DNA from: Actinomycetes bacterium
Lineage (GTDB): Bacteria; Actinomycetota; Acidimicrobiia; Acidimicrobiales; Palsa-688
DNA: 48,304 nucleotides
Assembly: GCA_021847945.1 (NCBI GenBank)
Contig: JAJZNG010000118.1
Coordinates: 1-48,304, forward strand
Direction of reading: 5' to 3'
The translations under genes and the position numbers were made by a program. Below the pieces are notes generated by a model that had not been told where the DNA came from, ran no database searches, and saw only the letters and a program-made list of their open reading frames with translations. Shown here in pieces: positions 16,050-24,098 of this stretch. How positions within the stretch are numbered: position 1 is the first letter of the stretch; each line of letters starts with the position of its first letter.

Positions 16050-19000
16050 TCAAAGTTCCTCCGACTGGCCTGTGACTACATGGAGCCTTCGCAGAGCCGA
16101 GGCCCGGGATGCGGGAGCGAGGGCCGGTCGAGACGTCGTCGAAGAAGTGGACGTCGGTCCCGTCGTCGAAGACCCCCCAGTCGTAGTCGTAGACCCCCCA
16201 GTCGTAGTCGAAGACCCCCCAGTCGTAGTCGTAGACCCCCCAGTCGTAGTCGAAGACCCCCCAGTCGTCGTCGAAGACCCCCCAGTCGTAGTCGAAGTGG
16301 ACGTCGGTCCTGCGGCCGGAGGACTTGCTGGCCGTCCCGCTTCTACTTGCACCTCCTGACCTAAATATTGGTAGCTGACTGTAACCGCCACGTTATTTCC
16401 ATTTGGGCAGGATTGTGGTAAAAGGACAGTCACCGGAAAAGTCGGCGCTCGTAGCGTTTGCGACGTGGCACAAGGGTCTTTCGCCGCAGGAGGAGATTGA
16501 CCTCCTTTGCCAGCAGAGCCCGGCGGCGGCGGTAAGTTGGGCGACACACCTCCGCTAGATGTCGAGACCGCCCACGCCCCACCGGCGCCGGGATTCGGTC
16601 CGTTACTCGCTACGACTAGTTGCCACGCCGGCCCGGGAAGTTGGCCGCACTGGCCTGAGGTTCCGCATTCCTCCACTGCTGTGACGTCAAAGGCGTAAGA
16701 AGGCTGAGAACCAATCTCGAAACTCGCGGTCAACAGCGGAGAAGGGATCCCGTATGGATCAGGAGTTGATGTATCCTGCAGTTCGAACGAAATCCTACAT
16801 ATTCCCCCCAAGTCGATCAGATCGACTGAGAACTTCACCTGATCCTCGACAAGCGGGGTGGGTGGTTCGTCGAGCGACGCATCTGAACAGTCCAACACGC
16901 CTGCCACAGCGCTCAGAGGAACCGCCGGCAGATCGGCCGGGAAGCTGACTGTCACCGTACCCGTATTGGGGTTGGGGTCGACAACTGCTTTTACGTTGAG
17001 GTTGGTCTGCAGATCGGACGGCCAAGGTACATTGATCTGGAAAGCGGTTCCGCTAACCGTGACAGACGATTCGGGGTGTCCGCTCGGATACACCGTGACG
17101 CTGGCAACATATGGCATTCCGGGTGCCAGACCTGGGACCGTCACAGACGTTGCGTTCGTGGGACCGATCGTGTCGTTAGCCACCTTGTAGATAAAATCTG
17201 CCTGGGAGACCGCCGTACCGAAGGCAACAGCCGGATTCCCCGTCACGTCCACCTGGAGCTGAGCGCTAAGCGACGAGCCCTGCGCCTCGCCTGCGCCAGT
17301 TAGAGATATGTCAGCGGCTATTGGGTCAGCCCATGAGCGTGTGCAGGTACCGTCTGTGGTTGGGCGGCCGACCAGGCCGCTGCTGAGACTTCCCTCGACG
17401 CTGAACGAAAAAGCGTCGCCCAGCAGTCCGAGCTTCTCAGCTGAAATAGTTACTGAGTACACATTGCCCGACACCTGCGCTTGTGGAGGAGATGTAACTA
17501 CAGTTCCACCGCAAGTAGCGCCGAGGACGGTCCACTGGTCGGCTGGAACTACACAGTCAGGATTCACTGTCTCAGTGCAGGGAACCCATGACACAACCCA
17601 GTCTCCGTTGGAGTCCGATGTTGTAGAGACTTTCAGGGGAGCGTCGGGCCCGCGATCAAGAGTCTGGAACTCCAGTGCATTCGAAGTCGTCGAAAGCGAA
17701 TTGATGTAAGCCGTGACAGAAATGATGTACCTTGTTCCCGGCCTGAGGCCCCCGAAAAGATACTCCTGCTCCCCAGCGACGCGCTGAACTGACGGGTTTG
17801 GTTGTGGAGCACCTCCAAGTGCTTGGACTTGGACCGTCCAGGTCTGAGGTTCGCAGTCCGTCTCTTGGAGAAGCTGATAACTCCACGCGACGAGTACGTC
17901 TTGCGACGAGGGTGACACCGTGGTTATTTCGGGTTCGTGTGGCTGCTGTAGGGTGGTGGCGCAGACGACTTGCCTGCTGAGCTGATTCACAACTGGCAGC
18001 GGCAGCGGGGCCTTGCTGGATCTGGGCACGGTCGTAGCGGACGTTGTCTTCGAGCCGCCCGGGTTCCTGGTCGCGTTCACGCTTCCACTGTGGGTACCGC
18101 TATTTGATTTAGTGGCCGGCCCATCCGGGCGGGGGGTACCGGCGAGAACAGCTGGGCCCTGAGCACTCACACTTACCGCCTCAGCTTTGTCAACTTCAAC
18201 TGGTTGCCGTGAGCCATCGGTAAAGACCACGACAGCTTCCAGGTTCTGGGGATTGTTGAAAACGACCCTGGGCCCGTCGCCGACCACCTCGGCGTCGGCA
18301 AAAGTGTTCTTGGCTTCGGCTTTGCTGTAGAGGGGATACCCGTTGGTTCCCGTTACCGGCTGCATCCCAGCATCGGCGGTGTCGATCTGCCACAGCGTCG
18401 GACGGCCGATCTGGTTACGGTCCAGCGTATAGATGTAACCGGCTGATAGGACCGGGACAGCTGGGTCGGCCCCGACGTGAAGGCCACTTAGAGGATTCGG
18501 ACCGTCGAGCGCTCCGGACCGAGAAATTCCGTACATGGCCCACCCGGAGCCGTCCCCAGCCAAGAACCACACCTCGTCGAGGGCTCCGGTCACAGCAACC
18601 GTCCTTGCCGCCGTGTCAGTGAAAGAGGTCCGTATGATCCTTGACGCTTGCCCCGACGCTGGCGGTTGCGCTCCGAACGCCGGGATATCCCGCACCGGCC
18701 CCCCAAGTCCCGACTGGCCGGGTGCAGGCACGTCGAGAACGGGTTGGGGATCTGGGGCCAAGACTGCCACCCATCCGGGGCTGGCAACGCCAACGAAGTT
18801 CGCAGCCGACTCGACGGACATGCCCCTGCAGCCCTCGTCGTGAAACGTCGCTCTGAGACGCACCGTTATCCCTTCGGGCGCCGCGCTATCAGGAAGCATC
18901 TCATACACCTGGCATCTAGCACCGGAAGCGACCAGTTGCCACAAGTCTGCGCCCTGAACCGCTCTCGCCGACGAAGACAGCACCGCCCGTCCGGAAAGGG

Positions 19001-19595
19001 TGGCGAACCCGACCGGGCTGACGCGTGCGTCCGGGGTAGCCACCTTCGAGGCGGCTGCTGCAGCGGCTGCGACCGTCTTATTCCCGACTAGCGACACTGT
19101 GCTGGTAGGAGCGGAACGGATTATGTATGCGTCAGATCCAGCGGCGATACCAGCGGCCCCCGTCACCTGGCTAAGAGGGCCTAGACCGACTCCGGGGGCG
19201 TGCGGGTCCGTCACATAGTCGTCGGCACCCAAGAAGTTGAAGCTTCCTGTCAGCTTGTTCAAGAGCACCGTCCCACCCTGCACGCCTACCGGCTGCACCG
19301 CTGCGTAGTCTGACGCTCCGACTAAGGTATCAACCCCTTCAAGGCGCACCTCGACGGTCGCTGTCGTGACGTCGATGACCGACAGAGGCCTCACGTCGCT
19401 CAGGACTAACGAACCGCCGAAGACACTCAGACTTCGAGCAGCAAGAGGCGAGGTGCCCAGCACAGACCACAGAAGGCCACCCAGGACGGCCACGACAGTT
19501 CCGAACGCGAAAAGTGTTCCTCCCAGTCCGAGCGGAGAGGCGGCACGACGCCCGAGCATCCGCCCGTCAGGCTGGGAGACCTCACGGAGGCTCAC
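16050..19595 (-). CDS. Large membrane-anchored fibronectin type III protein with Thr/Gly-rich tail
   Basis: About 1181 aa. There is a short cytoplasmic N terminus and one membrane helix near residues 22-45. A long extracytoplasmic region rich in beta strands follows (about 50-480), possibly a propeller, with repeated W/Y-G-ISR and Q-I-D-x-A strands. A Ser/Thr/Pro linker leads to one clear fibronectin III domain (about 550-645: VLVAWSYQ ... YLFGGLRPGTRYIISVTAY) and further Ig/FN3-like domains. The tail is TTTGGSS repeats, then an Arg/His-containing end. The track start at 19745 is unlikely. GTG at 19595 has GGAGGG 7 nt upstream and puts the membrane helix where a signal anchor belongs. It is the first gene of the MoxR-DUF58 operon, so it is the probable surface-exposed client or sensor. 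Confidence 0.85.
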   Translation of the reverse strand: MSLREVSQPDGRMLGRRAASPLGLGGTLFAFGTVVAVLGGLLWSVLGTSPLAARSLSVFGGSLVLSDVRPLSVIDVTTATVEVRLEGVDTLVGASDYAAVQPVGVQGGTVLLNKLTGSFNFLGADDYVTDPHAPGVGLGPLSQVTGAAGIAAGSDAYIIRSAPTSTVSLVGNKTVAAAAAAASKVATPDARVSPVGFATLSGRAVLSSSARAVQGADLWQLVASGARCQVYEMLPDSAAPEGITVRLRATFHDEGCRGMSVESAANFVGVASPGWVAVLAPDPQPVLDVPAPGQSGLGGPVRDIPAFGAQPPASGQASRIIRTSFTDTAARTVAVTGALDEVWFLAGDGSGWAMYGISRSGALDGPNPLSGLHVGADPAVPVLSAGYIYTLDRNQIGRPTLWQIDTADAGMQPVTGTNGYPLYSKAEAKNTFADAEVVGDGPRVVFNNPQNLEAVVVFTDGSRQPVEVDKAEAVSVSAQGPAVLAGTPRPDGPATKSNSGTHSGSVNATRNPGGSKTTSATTVPRSSKAPLPLPVVNQLSRQVVCATTLQQPHEPEITTVSPSSQDVLVAWSYQLLQETDCEPQTWTVQVQALGGAPQPNPSVQRVAGEQEYLFGGLRPGTRYIISVTAYINSLSTTSNALEFQTLDRGPDAPLKVSTTSDSNGDWVVSWVPCTETVNPDCVVPADQWTVLGATCGGTVVTSPPQAQVSGNVYSVTISAEKLGLLGDAFSFSVEGSLSSGLVGRPTTDGTCTRSWADPIAADISLTGAGEAQGSSLSAQLQVDVTGNPAVAFGTAVSQADFIYKVANDTIGPTNATSVTVPGLAPGMPYVASVTVYPSGHPESSVTVSGTAFQINVPWPSDLQTNLNVKAVVDPNPNTGTVTVSFPADLPAVPLSAVAGVLDCSDASLDEPPTPLVEDQVKFSVDLIDLGGICRISFELQDTSTPDPYGIPSPLLTASFEIGSQPSYAFDVTAVEECGTSGQCGQLPGPAWQLVVASNGPNPGAGGAWAVSTSSGGVSPNLPPPPGSAGKGGQSPPAAKDPCATSQTLRAPTFPVTVLLPQSCPNGNNVAVTVSYQYLGQEVQVEAGRPASPPAAGPTSTSTTTGGSSTTTGGSSTTTGGSTTTTGGSSTTTGGSTTTTGGSSTTGPTSTSSTTSRPALAPASRASALRRLHVVTGQSEEL
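16171..16296. repeat. Six tandem 21-bp repeats coding TTTGGS(S/T)
   Basis: Six copies of a 21-bp unit (plus strand GACCCCCCAGTCGTAGTCGWA, with small variation) start at 16171, 16192, 16213, 16234, 16255 and 16276. They are flanked by two copies of GAAGTGGACGTCGGTCC (16144 and 16294). They keep the reading frame and encode the heptad linker of the fibronectin protein. There are no spacers, so this is not CRISPR. Copy number is likely to vary between strains by slippage. Confidence 0.92.
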
Positions 19596-19783
19596 TAAAA
19601 GACCCTCCGACAACGGCCGAAGCCAGAAGCCATGGGGTAACCTTAGCCCCGACGAACATCGCAGGTAGCCCACGATTGGCTTCACTGCTTTCCATGGTTG
19701 TTCGTGATAGGGTCGCGTTGGCGAGCCGGGAAGTCTGGTCGGCATTGAAGGTGTTCAAGTAGACCGGCCGTGCTGACCTGGGA

Positions 19784-21025
19784 GTGAACTTGCCTAACCC
19801 CGTTCCTTTCGCCGTTGTTGTAGCCGTGCTTGCCCTAGCGGTCCTCGGAATCCTGGCCGGAGGGAGGCTGTCGCAAAGGTCGGGAGTACCTCTGCCGCTG
19901 GTCGTCTTAGGCGCAACAGCGCTCAGCGCAAGGGCCGCCCGGTTGGCTCCCCTTAGCGAGATCGCCGTCTCACGTATCGTCACGGTCGCGTTGATCGCTG
20001 TGCTGTTCTCCGGCGGGATGCACCTAGGCCGGCGGCGCGTCACCCGCTCGGCCCGGGAAGTACTGACCCTGGGAGGGGCCGGGACTTTGGGGACCGCCGC
20101 GCTGGGGGCTTTGTTCGCCCATTTCGCCCTGGGATTTGCCTGGTATTCAGCTCTTCTGGTCGCCACGGCCGTGGCCCCGACCGATCCGACTATCGTGTTC
20201 AGCCTCCTCGGCCAGAACCCGGTCGCCGGGCGGGTAGCGACCGTGCTCGAAGGGGAGTCGGGCGCCAACGACCCGGTCGGGATATCGCTCATGACCGCGC
20301 TCTTAGGAGCGGGAGCTATCACCGTTTCAGGCTTGGCCCACGCCGGCGGCACTTTCATCCTGCAGATTTGCGTGGGAGCGGTCGCCGGCGTCGCAGGCGG
20401 TCAGGCGCTGCTCTGGCTGATCCGACGCCCATCCCTAGGCGGTGCAGGGCAACAACCGATCGCCTCGGCGGCGGCAGCTGTGGCCATCTACGGAGTTGCG
20501 GCAGCCGCAGACGGATCGGGATTCCTAGCGGTGTTCATCGCAGGGATCTCTCTGGGCGACGAGGCTTTCCCTCACAAGGTCCAAGTCGAGCGGTTCCACT
20601 CGTCCCTGGCATCGCTAGGAGAGATCGCTGCGTTCATCAGCCTGGGTCTAACCTTGGACCTCCGTGTCTTGGCGCAGATGTCCACCTGGGCGCCAGGTCT
20701 GGCCCTGGGAGCAGTCATAGCCTTCGTCGCCAGGCCGCTGGCGACGCTCGGGTGCCTAGCCGGATCGGGAATGTCGAATCCCGAGAAGGCGTTCGTGGCT
20801 TTTGCAGGGCTGAAAGGAGCGGTGCCGATCCTGCTCGGAACTTATCTCCTTGGACTGAACTCCAGCCAAGGGCCTCGTTTGTACGGGATCGTGGTAGTAG
20901 TCGCCGTCGCTTCGGTCGCCGTCCAGGGGTCGCTTTTGAGGCCCGCTTCAGCCAGACTAGCGAAAGCCGAACTCAAGCGATCGAAGCGACGTTCGACACC
21001 AGCAGAACCCCCACCAGGACCATGA
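19784..21025 (+). CDS. CPA1-type cation:proton antiporter (NhaP-like)
   Basis: Exchanges Na+ or K+ for H+ across the cytoplasmic membrane. The 413 aa carry 12-13 membrane segments. The diagnostic CPA1 motifs are present: VAPTDPTIVFSLLG near residue 146 and VLEGESGANDPVGI near 175, with the Asp pair expected at the transport site. Later APTD/ESGANDP-linked helices and a GLKGAVPILLGTYLLG stretch also match NhaP/CvrA-like proteins. There is no C-terminal TrkA domain, so it is the short form. GTG start at 19784 with GGGA just upstream. It is divergent from the MoxR operon. Its last 53 nt overlap the 3' end of the convergent small membrane protein gene. Ion specificity cannot be read from sequence. 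Confidence 0.9.
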   Translation: MNLPNPVPFAVVVAVLALAVLGILAGGRLSQRSGVPLPLVVLGATALSARAARLAPLSEIAVSRIVTVALIAVLFSGGMHLGRRRVTRSAREVLTLGGAGTLGTAALGALFAHFALGFAWYSALLVATAVAPTDPTIVFSLLGQNPVAGRVATVLEGESGANDPVGISLMTALLGAGAITVSGLAHAGGTFILQICVGAVAGVAGGQALLWLIRRPSLGGAGQQPIASAAAAVAIYGVAAAADGSGFLAVFIAGISLGDEAFPHKVQVERFHSSLASLGEIAAFISLGLTLDLRVLAQMSTWAPGLALGAVIAFVARPLATLGCLAGSGMSNPEKAFVAFAGLKGAVPILLGTYLLGLNSSQGPRLYGIVVVVAVASVAVQGSLLRPASARLAKAELKRSKRRSTPAEPPPGP

Positions 21026-21410
21026 CCACTGCATAGACGAAAGTCATGCCCCATCGCCAGGCGTGCCACGCCAGCCAGAACCTCCGAAGCGCCTTCACGT
21101 CGAAGAAGAGGGCCACGACGCTCAAAATTATCTCGACTACCGGGCCGACATTGCTGAGCGTGCCGAGGAAGGGCAAGGCGATAGGAACAGCCAGGTAGCT
21201 GATCAGGCATCGGACCGCCGAAACGGCTATCGACGTTCTAAAGAGGCTCTGAGCTTGGGATTCCGTGGCTGTCGGCCGACCGAGAGGCACCTTCAAAAGA
21301 GCAGCTACGGCCCGGTCTGCCCTGCCGAAACCGCTGCCGTCACCTAACTGGCGAGACCCAGACAGGTCAGGCTTCGACAGGTCAGGTGCTGATTCGGCAG
21401 CAGAAAACAT
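20973..21410 (-). CDS. Small three-TM membrane protein, unknown function
   Basis: 145 aa: a polar N-terminal 45 residues with a short Asp-Leu-Ser repeat (encoded by a duplicated GACAGGTCAGG, 16-nt period), then ESQAQSLFRTSIAVSAVRCLISYLAVPIALPF and two more hydrophobic segments separated by DVKALRRFWLAWHAWRW. I recognise no named family. The amphipathic Arg/Trp loop between the second and third helices is its most distinctive part. It converges on and overlaps the antiporter gene by 53 nt, and lies 125 nt downstream of glnII on the same strand, separated by a strong hairpin. Coding status is supported by the clean membrane topology. Start ATG 21410 is the only early choice. Confidence 0.7.
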   Translation of the reverse strand: MFSAAESAPDLSKPDLSGSRQLGDGSGFGRADRAVAALLKVPLGRPTATESQAQSLFRTSIAVSAVRCLISYLAVPIALPFLGTLSNVGPVVEIILSVVALFFDVKALRRFWLAWHAWRWGMTFVYAVVMVLVGVLLVSNVASIA

Positions 21411-21459
21411 TAGTTCCCAAGGTACCGCCAGTGGTCACAGAGGACAACGCGGGCCGCCC

Positions 21460-21496
21460 GGCGGTGGGAATCGGGGAGACCCCGGCTCCCACCGCC
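21460..21496 (-). terminator. Strong nested hairpin downstream of glnII
   Basis: The outer stem GGCGGTGGGA / TCCCACCGCC (10 bp, perfect) encloses a 2x2 internal loop and a second stem CGGGG-aga-CCCCG. It lies 40 nt beyond the glnII stop, before the small membrane protein gene. No T-tract follows, as is common for terminators in high-GC actinobacteria. Confidence 0.55.
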
Positions 21497-21535
21497 TTGG
21501 CCAGTCTCACCGGCGCGCCACCAGTTGATAGGAGA

Positions 21536-22540
21536 TTAGGCCAGTGCGGAGCAGCACGTGTTGACTATCAGCTTGGTCACCACGTAGGGGTCCATGTTGG
21601 CATTCGGTCGGCGATCTTCCAGATAGCCCTTCTGCTCCCGCTCAACCTGCCAGGGGATCCGCACCGACGCTCCCCGGTCGGAGACCCCGTAGCTGAACTC
21701 GCTGTAATGGGCAGTCTCGTGATGCCCGGTGAGACGGTCCTCGATGCCGTGCCCGTAAGCAGCGACGTGCTCCTCGGCGTTCTCGCCGAGGGCTTCCGCC
21801 GCCGTGATGACAGCTTCGTAGGAGTCGCGCATGGCGTTGGTGGAGAAGTTGGTGTGGCATCCGGCACCGTTCCAGTCTCCGCGAACGGGTTTGGGGTCCA
21901 ACGTGACCGAGATTCCGAGGTCCTCGCCGATACGGTGAAGCAGCCAGCGCGCCACCCAGAGCTGGTCGGATACTTCCAACGGTCCCAGAGGGCCGACTTG
22001 GAACTCCCACTGACCTGGCATTACCTCTGCGTTGATGCCCGAGATCGCAAGTCCGGCCTTGAGGCAAGCGTCGAGGTGGGCCTCGACGAGCGGACGCCCG
22101 TAGATGTCGTCAGCGCCGACACCACAATAGTAAGGCCCTTGGGGAGCCGGGTAGCCGTTGTGCTCGGGGAAGCCGAGTGGACGGCTCCCCTTGAAGAGCG
22201 TGTACTCCTGCTCGATGCCAAACAGGGGCTCCTGCGAGGCGTACTTCTCCGCGGCGGGAACCAACTGGGCTCTGGTGTTGGTCTTGTGCGGGGTGAAGTC
22301 TGTCAGCAGGACCTCGCAAAGCACTATCAGGTTCTCGCCGCCACGTATCGGGTCGGGGCAGGTGAAAACCGGCTTTAGGACGCAGTCTGACGCCTTGCCG
22401 GGAGCCTGGTTGGTACTGGAACCATCGAAACCCCAGATGGGCATCTCCGTGGTGCCCGAAGGGACAATCTTGGTCTTCGAGCGGAGAAGTGGCGTCGGCT
22501 CCGTTCCGTCGATCCAGAGGTACTCGGCTTTTATGGTCAC
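21536..22540 (-). CDS. glnII: Glutamine synthetase type II (GSII)
   Basis: Makes glutamine from glutamate, ammonia and ATP. This is the short eukaryote-like GSII form found in some actinobacteria and rhizobia. The track ORF (364 aa) is over-long. GTG at 22540 has AAGGAG 8-10 nt upstream and gives 334 aa beginning VTIKAEYLWIDG, exactly the family start. Conserved blocks are IWGFDGSSTNQAPG, FGIEQEYTLFKGSRPLGFP, GINAEVMPGQWEFQVGP and DPKPVRGDWNGAGCHTNFST. These are metal- and substrate-binding regions of GSII. GSII is not regulated by adenylylation. It is divergent from the GSI gene and within 2 kb of a GlnR-type regulator gene, so nitrogen control through GlnR is likely. Confidence 0.95.
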   Translation of the reverse strand: MTIKAEYLWIDGTEPTPLLRSKTKIVPSGTTEMPIWGFDGSSTNQAPGKASDCVLKPVFTCPDPIRGGENLIVLCEVLLTDFTPHKTNTRAQLVPAAEKYASQEPLFGIEQEYTLFKGSRPLGFPEHNGYPAPQGPYYCGVGADDIYGRPLVEAHLDACLKAGLAISGINAEVMPGQWEFQVGPLGPLEVSDQLWVARWLLHRIGEDLGISVTLDPKPVRGDWNGAGCHTNFSTNAMRDSYEAVITAAEALGENAEEHVAAYGHGIEDRLTGHHETAHYSEFSYGVSDRGASVRIPWQVEREQKGYLEDRRPNANMDPYVVTKLIVNTCCSALA

Positions 22541-22619
22541 TCCTGGCACTCCTTGGGTGTGGTCTAGATGGTTGGGAGGGCCGGAAACATTGTTTGCTCC
22601 GACCGTCAAGCGTTCACAT

Positions 22620-22682
22620 TGTGCCATCACCGCCGAGCCCGTCGGGTCAAAGCTGTGTTAATGCTGTGTGACATCACCGCCG
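22620..22682. promoter_or_regulatory. Repeat-bearing intergenic control region between glnII and glnA2-like gene
   Basis: Two 16-bp direct copies, TGTGCCATCACCGCCG (22620) and TGTGACATCACCGCCG (22667), differ by one base and are 47 bp apart. Overlapping the second, the minus strand reads GTCAC-n6-TTAAC (22672-22657), close to the GlnR half-site pair GTnAC-n6-GAAAC. The region serves two divergent glutamine synthetase genes, and a glnR-like gene follows. Regulation by GlnR is inference; the repeat itself is certain. Confidence 0.45.
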
Positions 22683-22733
22683 TAGATCGCCTGCCGCCAG
22701 CACGAGGACCGCCACGCGGTTAGCTTCTCTGGC

Positions 22734-24083
22734 GTGGAACAACAAGCCGACTATGTCATGCGCACCGTCGAGGAGCGCAGCGTGCGTTTCGTGCAGCTGT
22801 GGTTCTCTGATGTGCTTGGAACGGCAAAGTCGTTCCAGATCACTGCGGCGGAGCTGGAGAACGCCTTGGAAGAGGGCATGACTTTCGACGGTTCGGCCAT
22901 CGACGGCTTCAGCCGTGTCCAAGAAAGCGACGTCCTTGCTATTCCAGACGCCAAGACGTTCCAACTGTTGCCCCATCCCGGCGAAGGTTGCCCGGTGGCG
23001 CGGATGGTCTGCGACGTCGTTAATTTGGACGGGACGCCTTTCGAGGGTGACCCTCGACACGTGTTGCGCAGGGTGATGGACAGAGCGCGGGACCTCGGCT
23101 ACAGCTTCTACGTAGCTCCCGAGCTTGAGTACTTCTACTTCCGCAGGGGCGGTGACACTAGCGCAGCGATGCCTGTACCTCCCGAACCGCTCGACCGAGG
23201 GTCGTACTTCGACCTATCGACCCATGACGTCCCGAGCGAGGTACGTCGAGAAACGGTTCTCACGCTTGAGGAGATGGGCATACCGGTCGAGTACAGCCAG
23301 CACGAAGATGCTCCGAGCCAGCACGAGATCGACCTGCGCTACACCGACGCCATGACCATGGCGGACACGGTGATGACCGTGCGCATGGTGGTCAAGGAGG
23401 TCGCCGCTCGCCATGGGATAGCGGCCACCTTCATGCCCAAACCGCTGACCGGCGTCCAGGGTTCTGGCATGCACACGCACCTGTCACTTTTCAGGGGAGG
23501 AGAGAATGCCTTCTACGACGTCGACGACGAATACCACCTCTCGGTGACGGCTCGCCGCTTCATCGCCGGCCTGCTCGTGCACGCCAGGGAGATGACCGCG
23601 GTGACAAACCAGTGGGTCAACTCCTACAAGCGCCTGATCGTCGGCTACGAAGCACCCGTGTACATCTCCTGGGCGCAGAACAACCGGTCTGCCTTGGTGA
23701 GAGTGCCTCCCACCAAGGCAGGCAAGACCGAGTCCACTCGGATCGAGTACCGGGCGCCGGACCCTGCCGCCAACCCCTACCTCGCCTTCGCCGTGCTCCT
23801 CGCTGCTGGCCTCGCAGGCATCGAGTGCGGCTACGAACTGCCCGAAGAGGCGGGTTCGAACCTCTACGAGCTGTCCGCCCAACAGCGAGCTGCTCTGGGG
23901 ATTCGGGCTCTACCAGGATCCTTGTCCGAGGCCCTTGACGCAATGGAGGGCTCTGAGATCATCGCAGACGTACTGGGCGACCACGTCTTCGAGTGGTTCG
24001 TCCGGAACAAGCGGTCCGAGTGGTCCGACTACAAGGCCGAGGTGAGCGAGTTCGAGTGGCGCCGATACCTTACGGCGCTTTAG
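22734..24083 (+). CDS. Glutamine synthetase type I, GlnA2-like
   Basis: 449 aa, a dodecameric GSI-fold enzyme. Visible motifs are MTFDGSAIDGFSRVQESD near residue 50, PELEYFYF near 130, EDAPSQHEIDLRYTDAMTMADTVMT near 200, the GSGMHTHLSLF metal/glutamate site near 250, NQWVNSYKRLI and NRSALVRVP. The overall sequence follows mycobacterial GlnA2 more closely than GlnA1 (start EQQADYVMRTVEERSVRFVQLWF, end HVFEWFVRNKRSEW). The adenylylation-loop equivalent reads SNLYELSAQQ. A Tyr is present but the surrounding sequence is not the canonical NLYDLPPEE, so adenylylation is doubtful. GTG start at 22734. It is followed after 15 nt by the glnR-like gene, so the two are probably co-transcribed. GlnA2 homologues in some actinobacteria may act on other substrates, which cannot be excluded. 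Confidence 0.92.
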   Translation: MEQQADYVMRTVEERSVRFVQLWFSDVLGTAKSFQITAAELENALEEGMTFDGSAIDGFSRVQESDVLAIPDAKTFQLLPHPGEGCPVARMVCDVVNLDGTPFEGDPRHVLRRVMDRARDLGYSFYVAPELEYFYFRRGGDTSAAMPVPPEPLDRGSYFDLSTHDVPSEVRRETVLTLEEMGIPVEYSQHEDAPSQHEIDLRYTDAMTMADTVMTVRMVVKEVAARHGIAATFMPKPLTGVQGSGMHTHLSLFRGGENAFYDVDDEYHLSVTARRFIAGLLVHAREMTAVTNQWVNSYKRLIVGYEAPVYISWAQNNRSALVRVPPTKAGKTESTRIEYRAPDPAANPYLAFAVLLAAGLAGIECGYELPEEAGSNLYELSAQQRAALGIRALPGSLSEALDAMEGSEIIADVLGDHVFEWFVRNKRSEWSDYKAEVSEFEWRRYLTAL

Positions 24084-24098
24084 GAGGTTCCGGCGATC

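Noticed and set aside
16171-16296. Regular repeats resembling a CRISPR array
   Set aside because: The units are directly adjoining with no unique spacers, keep the reading frame and encode a TTTGGS linker.
19596-19745. Extra 50 N-terminal residues of the FN3 protein
   Set aside because: GTG 19595 has a strong GGAGGG site, and the added stretch would displace the signal anchor.
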